This document shows, in pieces, positions 1 through 6,737 of a stretch of DNA of 15,476 nt. The stretch comes from Bacteroidota bacterium. GTDB lineage: Bacteria > Bacteroidota > Bacteroidia > AKYH767-A > CANKSK01. The stretch covers positions 1 through 15,476 of the forward strand of contig CANKSK010000004.1 in the NCBI GenBank assembly GCA_947485425.1, in the 5' to 3' direction. The position numbers and the translations under genes were made by a program. Within the stretch, counting starts at the first letter, position 1. The number at the start of each line of letters is the position of its first letter. The notes beneath the pieces were generated by a model. That model saw only the letters and a list, made by a program, of their open reading frames with translations, made no database searches and had not been told where the DNA came from.

Positions 1-1
1 T

Positions 2-1057
2 GGACTTGCAGTTACCAATTATGAAAAAGCCTTGGAATTAGACAAAACACTTTTAAAGGCCCATCTGAGAATTGGGCAGCTCTATATTCGGGCACGCAAC
101 TACCCTGTTGCACAAAAATCCTTTGAAACTGCTATTGCCTTGGATGCGGGATATGCTCCGGCATATAGAGAACTTGGAGAAGTTTATTATTATCAAAAAC
201 AAACCGATAAGGCAACAGAATCTTATAAAAAATATCTCTCCTTGGCCGACCGCAATGTCAGCGCGTTAACCAGATATGCTTCTTTTCTATTTTTAACCAA
301 GGATTATCCTCAGGTGATATCGACTATCAATGAAGTAAATCAAATGGATTCAAGCAATGCAACCATGATGCGATTACTTGCCTATTCTTCCTTTGAACAA
401 GGAAAGTTTGATCAAGGATTAAAGTCTGCAGAAAGGTTTTTTCAAAAGATAAATCCGAATAAAATTATTTTCACAGACTATGAATATTACGGCAGATTAT
501 TAATTAAAAATGGCAAAGATTCTTTGGGCATCCTCACGCTAAAAAAAGCATTAAGCATGGACTCTACCAAAATCGATTTGCATTCGGACATTGCCTCAGC
601 ACTTCTTAAAACCAAAAAATATACAGAAGCCGCATCAGAGTATCAATACAAAATTAAAAACGCTAAAAATCCTACGGCTTTGGATTATTATTATTTGGGA
701 AATGCCTATTTTTTCAATAAACTTTTTGATAAAGCGGACAGTGCCTTTTTAAGGGTCATAGAAATCAAACCCAATCTTCCTATAGGCTATTTATGGAGGG
801 CAAGAGCCAATACTTCCATAGATCTAGAGGGAAAAGAAGGAAAAGCAAAACCCTATTATGAAAAATTTATTGAATTGGCAGAACCGGAATCCGAAAAAAA
901 TAAAAAAGACCTTTTAGAGGCCTATTATTATATGGGCGTTTATCTGATCAAAGCCGATCAAAATACCCTAGCCAAAACCTTTTTTGATAAAATATTAAAA
1001 CTCGACCCTGAAAATAAAGACGCAAAAGACATTCTTAAAAAACTTGGAATCAAATGA
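2..1057 (+). CDS. TPR-repeat protein, 5' end outside the window
   Basis: The C-terminal 351 or so residues of a tetratricopeptide-repeat protein. The reading frame is open from the first bases of the window (an upstream NYEKALELD-type TPR helix is readable), so the ATG/TTG codons near position 32 are not the true start. Repeating helical pairs with the A-x-x-x-Y/F...A-x-x-x-Y-x-K-A-L-x-L-D pattern run through the whole fragment, roughly nine or ten repeats, with the last ending LDPENKDAKDILKKLGIK. No enzymatic motif is visible; TPR arrays are protein-binding scaffolds. The N-terminus, and therefore any signal peptide or extra domain, cannot be seen. The TGA stop overlaps the nuoA ATG (ATGA), so the two genes are probably co-transcribed and translationally coupled. 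A role in complex I assembly is only a guess from position. Confident it is a TPR protein; function unknown. Confidence 0.9.
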   Translation, partial: GLAVTNYEKALELDKTLLKAHLRIGQLYIRARNYPVAQKSFETAIALDAGYAPAYRELGEVYYYQKQTDKATESYKKYLSLADRNVSALTRYASFLFLTKDYPQVISTINEVNQMDSSNATMMRLLAYSSFEQGKFDQGLKSAERFFQKINPNKIIFTDYEYYGRLLIKNGKDSLGILTLKKALSMDSTKIDLHSDIASALLKTKKYTEAASEYQYKIKNAKNPTALDYYYLGNAYFFNKLFDKADSAFLRVIEIKPNLPIGYLWRARANTSIDLEGKEGKAKPYYEKFIELAEPESEKNKKDLLEAYYYMGVYLIKADQNTLAKTFFDKILKLDPENKDAKDILKKLGIK

Positions 1058-1428
1058 TAGCATCCATCAGTACCCCTAGCGATTATTTACCCATATTATT
1101 GCAATTTGGCCTTGCATTGGCCTTTGTTATAGCCGTTATGCTAATAACGCATCTTGTAGGACCCAAAAGAAAGGGTAAAGACAAACTAGAACCCTTTGAA
1201 TGTGGAATTGAACCTACTGGCAATGCCCGACAGCCCTATTCGGTAAAATATTTTTTGGTAGCCATCCTCTTTGTGCTTTTTGACGTGGAGGTAATCTTTA
1301 TGTACCCTTGGGCTGTCAATTTCAAAAGCTTGGGAATGACGGGTTTTATTGAAATGATATTGTTTGTAGCATTTTTACTGTTGGGCTTCTATTATATCCT
1401 AAAAAAAGGTGCTTTAGAATGGGAATAA
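1054..1428 (+). CDS. nuoA: NADH-quinone oxidoreductase subunit A (complex I, ND3-like)
   Basis: Small membrane subunit of complex I, 124 residues, normal for NuoA. Three transmembrane helices are apparent at about residues 11-34, 65-86 and 97-116. The long loop between the first two carries the family signature EPFECGIEPTG (residues 46-56, Cys50), which lies near the quinone entry region in known complex I structures. Asp77 and Glu79 in the second helix (LFDVEV) are the usual conserved acids. The ATG overlaps the stop of the upstream TPR gene by 4 nt, pointing to translational coupling. First gene of the complete nuo operon. It is separated from nuoB by a 66-nt gap that holds a promoter-like sequence. 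Confidence 0.97.
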   Translation: MIASISTPSDYLPILLQFGLALAFVIAVMLITHLVGPKRKGKDKLEPFECGIEPTGNARQPYSVKYFLVAILFVLFDVEVIFMYPWAVNFKSLGMTGFIEMILFVAFLLLGFYYILKKGALEWE

Positions 1429-1462
1429 TTTGATTATAATTAGAAATAATAAATTACCTTTG
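1429..1462 (+). promoter_or_regulatory. Candidate Bacteroidota-type promoter upstream of nuoB
   Basis: The nuoA-nuoB gap contains TTTG (1429-1432), a 22-nt AT-rich spacer, then TACCTTTG (1455-1462). The second element matches the Bacteroidota -7 consensus TAnnTTTG and the first the -33 TTTG. The spacing is at the long end of what is reported for this phylum. Transcription would begin a few bases after 1462, giving a leader of roughly 25 nt to the ATG at 1495. This would allow nuoB onward to be transcribed separately from the TPR gene and nuoA. The same octamer also occurs inside nuoL by chance, so sequence alone is moderate evidence. Confidence 0.45.
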
Positions 1463-1494
1463 CCGACGATTTAGCATTGGTTAAAAGTAAAAAA

Positions 1495-2058
1495 ATGATG
1501 GAAACGGGAAATACAATATCAGGCTTGAAGTTGGAAACAGCTCCTGATGGTTTAGAGGGCCCCGGATTTTTTGCCACTCAATTTGACCGTGTAATCGGAA
1601 TGGCCCGAAAAAACTCAATTTGGCCTCTTCCCTTTGCCACTTCCTGCTGCGGAATTGAGTTTATGGCCACTATGGGCTCGCATTATGATATGGCTAGATT
1701 TGGTGCTGAAAGGGTTAGTTTTTCACCTCGTCAAGCTGATTTATTGATGGTAATGGGCACCATTGCAAAAAAAATGGGACCGGTACTCAAACAAGTATAT
1801 TTGCAAATGGCAGAACCTAGATGGGTAATTGCGGTTGGGGCTTGCGCTTCAAGCGGAGGAATTTTTGATACCTATAGTGTTTTACAAGGGATAGACAGAA
1901 TAATACCTGTAGATGTATATGTTCCAGGTTGCCCGCCTAGACCGGAACAAATTTTGGACGGTTTTATGAAGATTCAAGAGCTTGTACACAATGAATCTTT
2001 AAGAAGAAGAAATTCAGAAGAATATAAACAATTGCTTGCCACATACGATATTAAGTGA
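1495..2058 (+). CDS. nuoB: NADH-quinone oxidoreductase subunit B (N2 cluster)
   Basis: Holds cluster N2, the [4Fe-4S] centre that passes electrons to quinone. From the ATG at 1495 the product has 187 residues. The four N2 ligands are visible: tandem Cys51-Cys52 in SCCGIEFM, Cys117 in GACASSGG, and Cys146 in VPGCPPRPE. Family motifs [17 protein letters not shown] and [10 protein letters not shown] are intact. An in-frame TTG at 1477 would add six residues (VKSKK-rich). I prefer the ATG at 1495 (a second ATG follows at 1498) because the TTG would lie only about 15 nt after a likely promoter element and the added residues are not family-like. The stop lies 4 nt before the nuoC ATG. Confidence 0.97.
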   Translation: MMETGNTISGLKLETAPDGLEGPGFFATQFDRVIGMARKNSIWPLPFATSCCGIEFMATMGSHYDMARFGAERVSFSPRQADLLMVMGTIAKKMGPVLKQVYLQMAEPRWVIAVGACASSGGIFDTYSVLQGIDRIIPVDVYVPGCPPRPEQILDGFMKIQELVHNESLRRRNSEEYKQLLATYDIK

Positions 2059-2062
2059 TAAA

Positions 2063-2569
2063 ATGAATCGGCTGAACAATACTGAAATATTAGAAAAACT
2101 CAAATCAAAGTTCGGCACGGAAATTCTTTTTTCAGAAGAACCCTTTGGTTTGCTTACCATTTATATTGAGAAACAAATCATTAAAGATATGCTTCAATAT
2201 CTTTATCAAGAAACCCATTTGGGCTTTCAATTTTTAACTGATTTATGTGGAATACATGATCCAAGTCAGGTAAATGCAGAGCTTGGCGTGGTTTACCATT
2301 TGCAGAATATGCGCACCAATACGCGCATCAGAATAAAATCATTTACAGCCTTATCAAATCCTAAATTTCCAACCGTAACCGATATATTTAAAACGGCCAA
2401 TTGGATGGAGCGTGAAACGTACGACTTTTTCGGAATTATTTTCGAAGGTCATCCCAACTTAAAAAGAATATTAAATATGGATGACATGGTTGATTTTCCA
2501 TTGCGAAAAGAGTTTCCGTTGGAAGACCAAACCAGATTAGATAAGGATGATAAAATGTTCGGAAGGTAA
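2063..2569 (+). CDS. nuoC: NADH-quinone oxidoreductase subunit C (30 kDa-like)
   Basis: Peripheral-arm subunit that packs against NuoD and NuoB near the quinone site and has no cofactor. 168 residues from the ATG at 2063, four bases after the nuoB stop. The signature WMERETYDFFGIIFEGHPNL (about 114-133) is the conserved respiratory-chain 30-kDa motif. It is followed by RILNMDD and the C-terminal FPLRKEFPLED stretch typical of the family. A longer reading from a TTG at 2036 inside nuoB would add nine residues that do not resemble the family; I reject it. It is a stand-alone subunit rather than the NuoCD fusion found in E. coli. Position and motif make the identification secure. Confidence 0.96.
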   Translation: MNRLNNTEILEKLKSKFGTEILFSEEPFGLLTIYIEKQIIKDMLQYLYQETHLGFQFLTDLCGIHDPSQVNAELGVVYHLQNMRTNTRIRIKSFTALSNPKFPTVTDIFKTANWMERETYDFFGIIFEGHPNLKRILNMDDMVDFPLRKEFPLEDQTRLDKDDKMFGR

Positions 2570-2596
2570 AATTTAAAAGGGTACAAAGCATACACT

Positions 2597-3796
2597 ATGT
2601 CGCATATCAAACTTGATAAAGACTCGATAGAAAGAGAAACCACAACCCTAAATTTGGGACCTACACACCCTGCCACACATGGTGTTTTTCAGAATATTCT
2701 AGAATTAGATGGAGAAAGAATTGTAGGAGCGGATACAACCATTGGGTATATTCATCGTGCTTTTGAAAAAATTGCAGAACACCGGGCCTATTATCAGATT
2801 ACACCTTTAACCGATCGATTGAATTATTGCTCCTCCCCCATCAACAATATGGGATGGCATACCACAGTAGAAAAACTATTCGGGATTCAAACCTCAAAAA
2901 GAGTTGATTACCTGAGGGTAATCATCATGGAGCTAGCCCGAATTTCAGATCACTTGATTTGCAATAGCATTTTAGGAGTTGATACCGGAGCCTATTCCGG
3001 TTTTCTTTATCTGATGCAGGAAAGAGAAAATATCTATGAAATATATGAGGAAATTTGTGGTGCCAGACTCACCACCAATATGGGTAGGGTTGGCGGATTT
3101 GAAAGAGATATCAACCCGATAGCCATTCGTAAAATCAGAGAATTTTTAAAAAGATATCCGAAAACACTTTCTGAATTTGAGAAGCTTTTTAATAGAAATC
3201 GCATTTTCATGGATAGAACGATTGACGTTGGAAAAATATCAGCTGAAAGTGCCTTAAACTATGGTTTTACTGGACCTAATTTAAGAGCATGCGGCGTAGA
3301 TTATGATGTCCGGGTCATGGAGCCTTACTCTTCCTATCAAGATTTCGATTTCAGCATACCCGTAGGAAGCAATGGCGATGCTTACGACAGATTTATGGTT
3401 AGAAACAGAGAAATGTGGGAAAGCCTTAAAATCATTGGACAAGCCTTAGAAAATCTACCCGAAGGTTCTTATCAAGCAGATGTACCTGAATTTGTGCTGC
3501 CGCCCAAAGAAGAAGTTTATAATGATATGGAAGCCTTGATATACCACTTTAAAATAATCATGGGAGAAGTAGATGTTCCCAAAGGAGAGGTTTATCATTC
3601 AGTAGAAGGTGCAAATGGAGAATTGGGTTTCTATTTGGTGAGTGATGGTGGCAGAACACCATTCAGATTGCATTTCCGCAGACCTTGTTTTATCTATTAT
3701 CAAGCATATCCCGAAATCATCAAGGGTAGCTTAATATCAGATGCCATTGTCACCCTAAGCGGCTTAAATGTGATTGCAGGAGAGTTAGATGCATAA
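2597..3796 (+). CDS. nuoD: NADH-quinone oxidoreductase subunit D (49 kDa-like, quinone site)
   Basis: Forms the quinone-binding pocket with NuoB. 399 residues, the usual length of stand-alone NuoD. The N-terminal GPTHPATHGVF (residues 21-31) contains the histidines of the quinone-site hairpin, and TDRLNY (72-77) contains the conserved tyrosine that contacts the quinone head group. Further conserved stretches are LGVDTGAYSGFLY, MGRVGGFERD and GANGELGFYLVSDGG, and the end is SGLNVIAGELDA. Like other complex I NuoD proteins it lacks the NiFe-site cysteines of the related hydrogenases. The ATG lies 27 nt after nuoC. No oddity seen. Confidence 0.97.
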   Translation: MSHIKLDKDSIERETTTLNLGPTHPATHGVFQNILELDGERIVGADTTIGYIHRAFEKIAEHRAYYQITPLTDRLNYCSSPINNMGWHTTVEKLFGIQTSKRVDYLRVIIMELARISDHLICNSILGVDTGAYSGFLYLMQERENIYEIYEEICGARLTTNMGRVGGFERDINPIAIRKIREFLKRYPKTLSEFEKLFNRNRIFMDRTIDVGKISAESALNYGFTGPNLRACGVDYDVRVMEPYSSYQDFDFSIPVGSNGDAYDRFMVRNREMWESLKIIGQALENLPEGSYQADVPEFVLPPKEEVYNDMEALIYHFKIIMGEVDVPKGEVYHSVEGANGELGFYLVSDGGRTPFRLHFRRPCFIYYQAYPEIIKGSLISDAIVTLSGLNVIAGELDA

Positions 3797-3808
3797 GACA
3801 GAAAAGAC

Positions 3809-4309
3809 ATGAAAGAATCATCAAACCTATCATTTTCAGAACAAAGTTTACAAAAGGTCAAGGAAATTCTGAGTAGATATCCCCAAGGAAAAGAAAAATC
3901 TGCCTTGTTGCCCTTGTTACATATGGCTGAAGCGGAATTTGGCGGATGGCTTAGTCCAGAAGTAATGGATTATGTTGCCACCATTTTAAACATTCAACCG
4001 ATTGAAGTGTATGAGGTGGCTACCTTTTATTCCATGTTCAATTTAAAACCTACCGGTAAATATGTCCTAGAAGTATGCAGAACAGGCCCCTGCTGCTTGC
4101 GTGGTGCCGAAAACCTTCTTGACAAGATCGAGGAAAAATTAGGCATCAAAGTAGGCGAAACCAGCGCTGATGGATTATTCACGTTGAAGACCGTTGAATG
4201 TCTTGCATCTTGCGGTACAGCTCCGATGATGCAAGTTGGTGACAAATATTATGAAAATCTGAATGAAGAAAATATAGAAACGGTTCTTCAATCCTTCAGA
4301 AACAATTAA
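3809..4309 (+). CDS. nuoE: NADH-quinone oxidoreductase subunit E (24 kDa-like, N1a cluster)
   Basis: Thioredoxin-like [2Fe-2S] subunit of the NADH-oxidising module, 166 residues. The N-terminal helical region contains SALLPLLHMAEAEFGGWLSPE, and the family motif EVATFYSMF is at about 69-77. The N1a ligands are Cys90 and Cys95 (CRTGPC) with Cys131 and Cys135 (CLASC), matching the family spacing. Cys96 follows Cys95 directly and is an extra cysteine in CRTGPCC. It lies 12 nt after nuoD and 7 nt before nuoF, as expected for the E-F-G input module. Confidence 0.97.
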   Translation: MKESSNLSFSEQSLQKVKEILSRYPQGKEKSALLPLLHMAEAEFGGWLSPEVMDYVATILNIQPIEVYEVATFYSMFNLKPTGKYVLEVCRTGPCCLRGAENLLDKIEEKLGIKVGETSADGLFTLKTVECLASCGTAPMMQVGDKYYENLNEENIETVLQSFRNN

Positions 4310-4316
4310 ATTCAGG

Positions 4317-5660
4317 ATGGGCAAAAAACTATTATTTAAGCACATTGATGTTCCGGGAATCAAAGATTTTACGGTTTATAGGAGCAAAAACGGTTATGAG
4401 GCAGTAGAAAAAGCCCTCAAAACGATGAGTCCTGATGAAGTGCAAGAGGAAGTAAAAAAATCCGGCCTCAGAGGAAGAGGTGGAGCGGGATTTCCTGCCG
4501 GGATGAAATGGAGTTTCTTGGATAGAAAATCAGATAAGCCTAGATATTTGGTATGCAATGCAGATGAAAGTGAACCCGGAACCTTCAAAGACCGCTACCT
4601 CATCGAACATATTCCGCATCTTTTGGTTGAAGGCATGATTTTATCAAGCTATGCCTTGGGAGCAAACACTTCATACATTTATGTGAGAGGTGAAATGAAA
4701 ACCCCTATTAAAATTCTCGAAAATGCAATATCTGAAGCCTATGCAAATGGCTTTTTAGGGAAAAACATTTTAGGAACTTCATATTCATTAGACTTATACG
4801 TGCAACCTGGAGGTGGTGCCTACATATGTGGTGAAGAAACCGCTTTATTGGAATCATTAGAAGGCAAAAGAGGAAATCCAAGGATGAAGCCTCCATTCCC
4901 CGCCATTTCAGGTCTATATGGATCACCTACGGTTGTCAACAATGTTGAAACCATTTCAGCTGTAGTTCCAATTATCAATGATGGTGGAGATGCCTATGCA
5001 CAAATAGGCATTGGAAAAAGTACAGGTACCAAACTCATTTCAGCATGTGGCAACATCAATAAACCTGGGGTTTATGAAATTGAATTGGGTCTACCGGTAG
5101 AAGAATTTATTTTCTCTGATGAATATTGTGGTGGCATATGGAAAAACAAGCGATTAAAAGCTGTTGTTCCCGGTGGCTCTTCGGTTCCTATTCTTCCTGC
5201 AGAATTGATATTAAAAACCTTACAAGGTGAACCTCGCCTCATGAGCTACGAATCACTTTCTGATGGAGGATTTGCAAGTGGAAGCATGCTGGGTTCCGGT
5301 GGTTTTATCGTTTTTGATGAAGATGCATGTATCGTAAGAAATACATGGAACTTTTCAAGATTTTATCACCATGAATCTTGTGGACAATGCAGCCCTTGCA
5401 GAGAAGGCACAGGTTGGATGGAAAAAGTATTGCATCGGATTGAAAATGGTCACGGCAATGAAAGGGATATTGATTTATTGGTGGAAGTGGCAAAAAAAAT
5501 AGAAGGAAATACGATTTGCCCGTTAGGTGATGCAGCAGCATGGCCTGTGGCAAGTGCTATCAGGCATTTCAGAGAAGAATTTGAATGGCATATAAGAGAG
5601 CCAAAAGAAAGCATGAAAAGAAATTATGGCATCCGCGAAAAATCAATTCTAGGAGCTTAA
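4317..5660 (+). CDS. nuoF: NADH-quinone oxidoreductase subunit F (NADH/FMN-binding, N3 cluster)
   Basis: Oxidises NADH through FMN and passes electrons to cluster N3. 447 residues, normal length. GLRGRGGAGFPAGMKW (50-65) is the NADH/FMN glycine-rich loop, followed by CNADESEPGTFKDR (80-93) and the FMN-site segment PGGGAYICGEETALLES (164-180). The N3 [4Fe-4S] ligands are Cys355, Cys358 and Cys361 (SCGQCSPCREGTGW) plus Cys401 (TICPLGDA). The soluble SLBB-like middle region contains the NKPGVYE motif. The ATG is 7 nt after nuoE; an AGG sits only one base upstream and is too close to act as a Shine-Dalgarno site. No truncation or odd residue seen. Confidence 0.98.
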   Translation: MGKKLLFKHIDVPGIKDFTVYRSKNGYEAVEKALKTMSPDEVQEEVKKSGLRGRGGAGFPAGMKWSFLDRKSDKPRYLVCNADESEPGTFKDRYLIEHIPHLLVEGMILSSYALGANTSYIYVRGEMKTPIKILENAISEAYANGFLGKNILGTSYSLDLYVQPGGGAYICGEETALLESLEGKRGNPRMKPPFPAISGLYGSPTVVNNVETISAVVPIINDGGDAYAQIGIGKSTGTKLISACGNINKPGVYEIELGLPVEEFIFSDEYCGGIWKNKRLKAVVPGGSSVPILPAELILKTLQGEPRLMSYESLSDGGFASGSMLGSGGFIVFDEDACIVRNTWNFSRFYHHESCGQCSPCREGTGWMEKVLHRIENGHGNERDIDLLVEVAKKIEGNTICPLGDAAAWPVASAIRHFREEFEWHIREPKESMKRNYGIREKSILGA

Positions 5661-5666
5661 AAAACA

Positions 5667-5687
5667 AATTCCAACCTACAAGGAATT
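5667..5687 (+). promoter_or_regulatory. Small inverted repeat before nuoG
   Basis: AATTCC (5667-5672) and GGAATT (5682-5687) could form a 6-bp stem with a 9-nt loop ending 6 nt before the nuoG ATG. It is short and AT-rich, so chance is a likely explanation. No T-tract follows, so it is not a terminator. Confidence 0.15.
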
Positions 5688-5693
5688 CACAAA

Positions 5694-6677
5694 ATGGTTA
5701 AAGTAACAATAGATGGCATTGAAGTTGAAGTTGAAGAAAACACAACGATATTAAATGCAGCTCGCAGAATTGGTGGTGACGTAGTTCCACCAGCCATGTG
5801 TTATTATTCAAAATTAAAAGGCAGTGGAGGCAAATGCAGAACCTGTTTGGTAAAGGTTTCTCAGGGATCAGCGAAAGATCCCCGTCCAATGCCCAAACTG
5901 GTTGCATCCTGCTCTACCATGGTTCAAGATGGTATGGTAATACTCAATTCTACCTCTCCTGAAGTGGTAGATGCCAGAAAATCAGTTGTGGAATTTCTTT
6001 TGATAAATCATCCTTTGGATTGCCCGGTTTGTGACCAGGCAGGAGAATGTGATTTGCAAAATCTAACCTATGCGCATGGCCTTTCAAAAAGCAGATACGA
6101 AGAGGAAAGGCGAACCTTTGAAAAGATTGATATCGGCGAACATATACAGTTGCATATGACCCGTTGTATCCTCTGTTACCGATGTGTGTATACAGCAGAT
6201 CAAATAACCGATAAAAGAGTTCATGGTGTGCTCAATCGGGGCGATGCCTCTGAAATTGGCACTTATATAAAAAATGTTATCGAGAATGATTTTTCTGGTA
6301 ATGTGATAGATGTATGCCCTGTAGGCGCATTAACAGATAAAACCTTCCGATTCAAGCAAAGGGTATGGTTTAGCAAGCCCATGGATGCCCATAGAAATTG
6401 TTCAAAATGCTCAGGAAAAGTAGCATTATGGATGAAAGGGAATGATATCTTAAGGGTAACGGGAAGAAAAAATAGCTTTGGTGAAGTAGAAGAATTTATT
6501 TGCAACGAATGTAGATTTGAGAAGAAAAAAACTGAAGATTGGACTATAGAAGGTCCAAGACACATTAGCAATCATTCTGTGATTTCTCAAAATCACTATG
6601 AGAATACCTTTAAAGCAAAGCTTGCTTCCCGTCAACCTAAAGAAATTTATGGCAATAAAGATTCTGCGGAAAAATAA
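5694..6677 (+). CDS. nuoG: Short NADH-quinone oxidoreductase subunit G (75 kDa-like, lacking the molybdopterin-type domain)
   Basis: Carries the iron-sulfur relay of the NADH module. At 327 residues it is far shorter than the roughly 700-900 residues of E. coli or mitochondrial homologues. The N-terminal ferredoxin-like [2Fe-2S] site has Cys36, Cys48, Cys51 and Cys73. Cluster N5 has the histidine-containing pattern His106-Cys110-Cys113-Cys119. Cluster N4 has Cys158, Cys161, Cys164 and Cys208. After these the protein has Cys236-x2-Cys239 and Cys270-x2-Cys273, then a charged tail; the molybdopterin-oxidoreductase-like C-terminal domain is absent. The coding end is clean and I see no remnant of a longer gene downstream, so this appears to be the native form. 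Short NuoG is, as far as I recall, usual in Bacteroidota. The four extra cysteines suggest a further metal site (inference). Confidence 0.95.
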   Translation: MVKVTIDGIEVEVEENTTILNAARRIGGDVVPPAMCYYSKLKGSGGKCRTCLVKVSQGSAKDPRPMPKLVASCSTMVQDGMVILNSTSPEVVDARKSVVEFLLINHPLDCPVCDQAGECDLQNLTYAHGLSKSRYEEERRTFEKIDIGEHIQLHMTRCILCYRCVYTADQITDKRVHGVLNRGDASEIGTYIKNVIENDFSGNVIDVCPVGALTDKTFRFKQRVWFSKPMDAHRNCSKCSGKVALWMKGNDILRVTGRKNSFGEVEEFICNECRFEKKKTEDWTIEGPRHISNHSVISQNHYENTFKAKLASRQPKEIYGNKDSAEK

Positions 6678-6683
6678 ACATAA

Positions 6684-6721
6684 GTGTGTCAATATTACAC
6701 TATGGTGTAATATTGACACAC
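6684..6721 (+). repeat. Perfect 17-bp inverted repeat between nuoG and nuoH
   Basis: Left arm GTGTGTCAATATTACAC (6684-6700), loop TATG (6701-6704), and right arm the exact reverse complement (6705-6721). The element fills most of the 60-nt gap and ends 16 nt before the nuoH ATG. In RNA it would be a strong hairpin. No T-run follows, so it is not a standard intrinsic terminator on the + strand. Possible roles are mRNA stabilisation or processing, translational control of nuoH, or a dimeric protein-binding site; the sequence does not decide between them. The right arm plus flank, GACACACATAAA, recurs before nuoM. Confidence 0.85.
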
Positions 6722-6737
6722 ATAAAGGCAAAATGAT

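Noticed and set aside
6684..6721. Intrinsic transcription terminator at the nuoG-nuoH inverted repeat
   Set aside because: The stem is AT-containing, no T-run follows it on the + strand, and it would cut off half of the operon.
6678..6737. Insertion or deletion scar that removed the rest of nuoG
   Set aside because: NuoG ends in a complete charged tail with its own stop, and the gap shows no leftover coding similarity or target-site duplication. The short form looks native.
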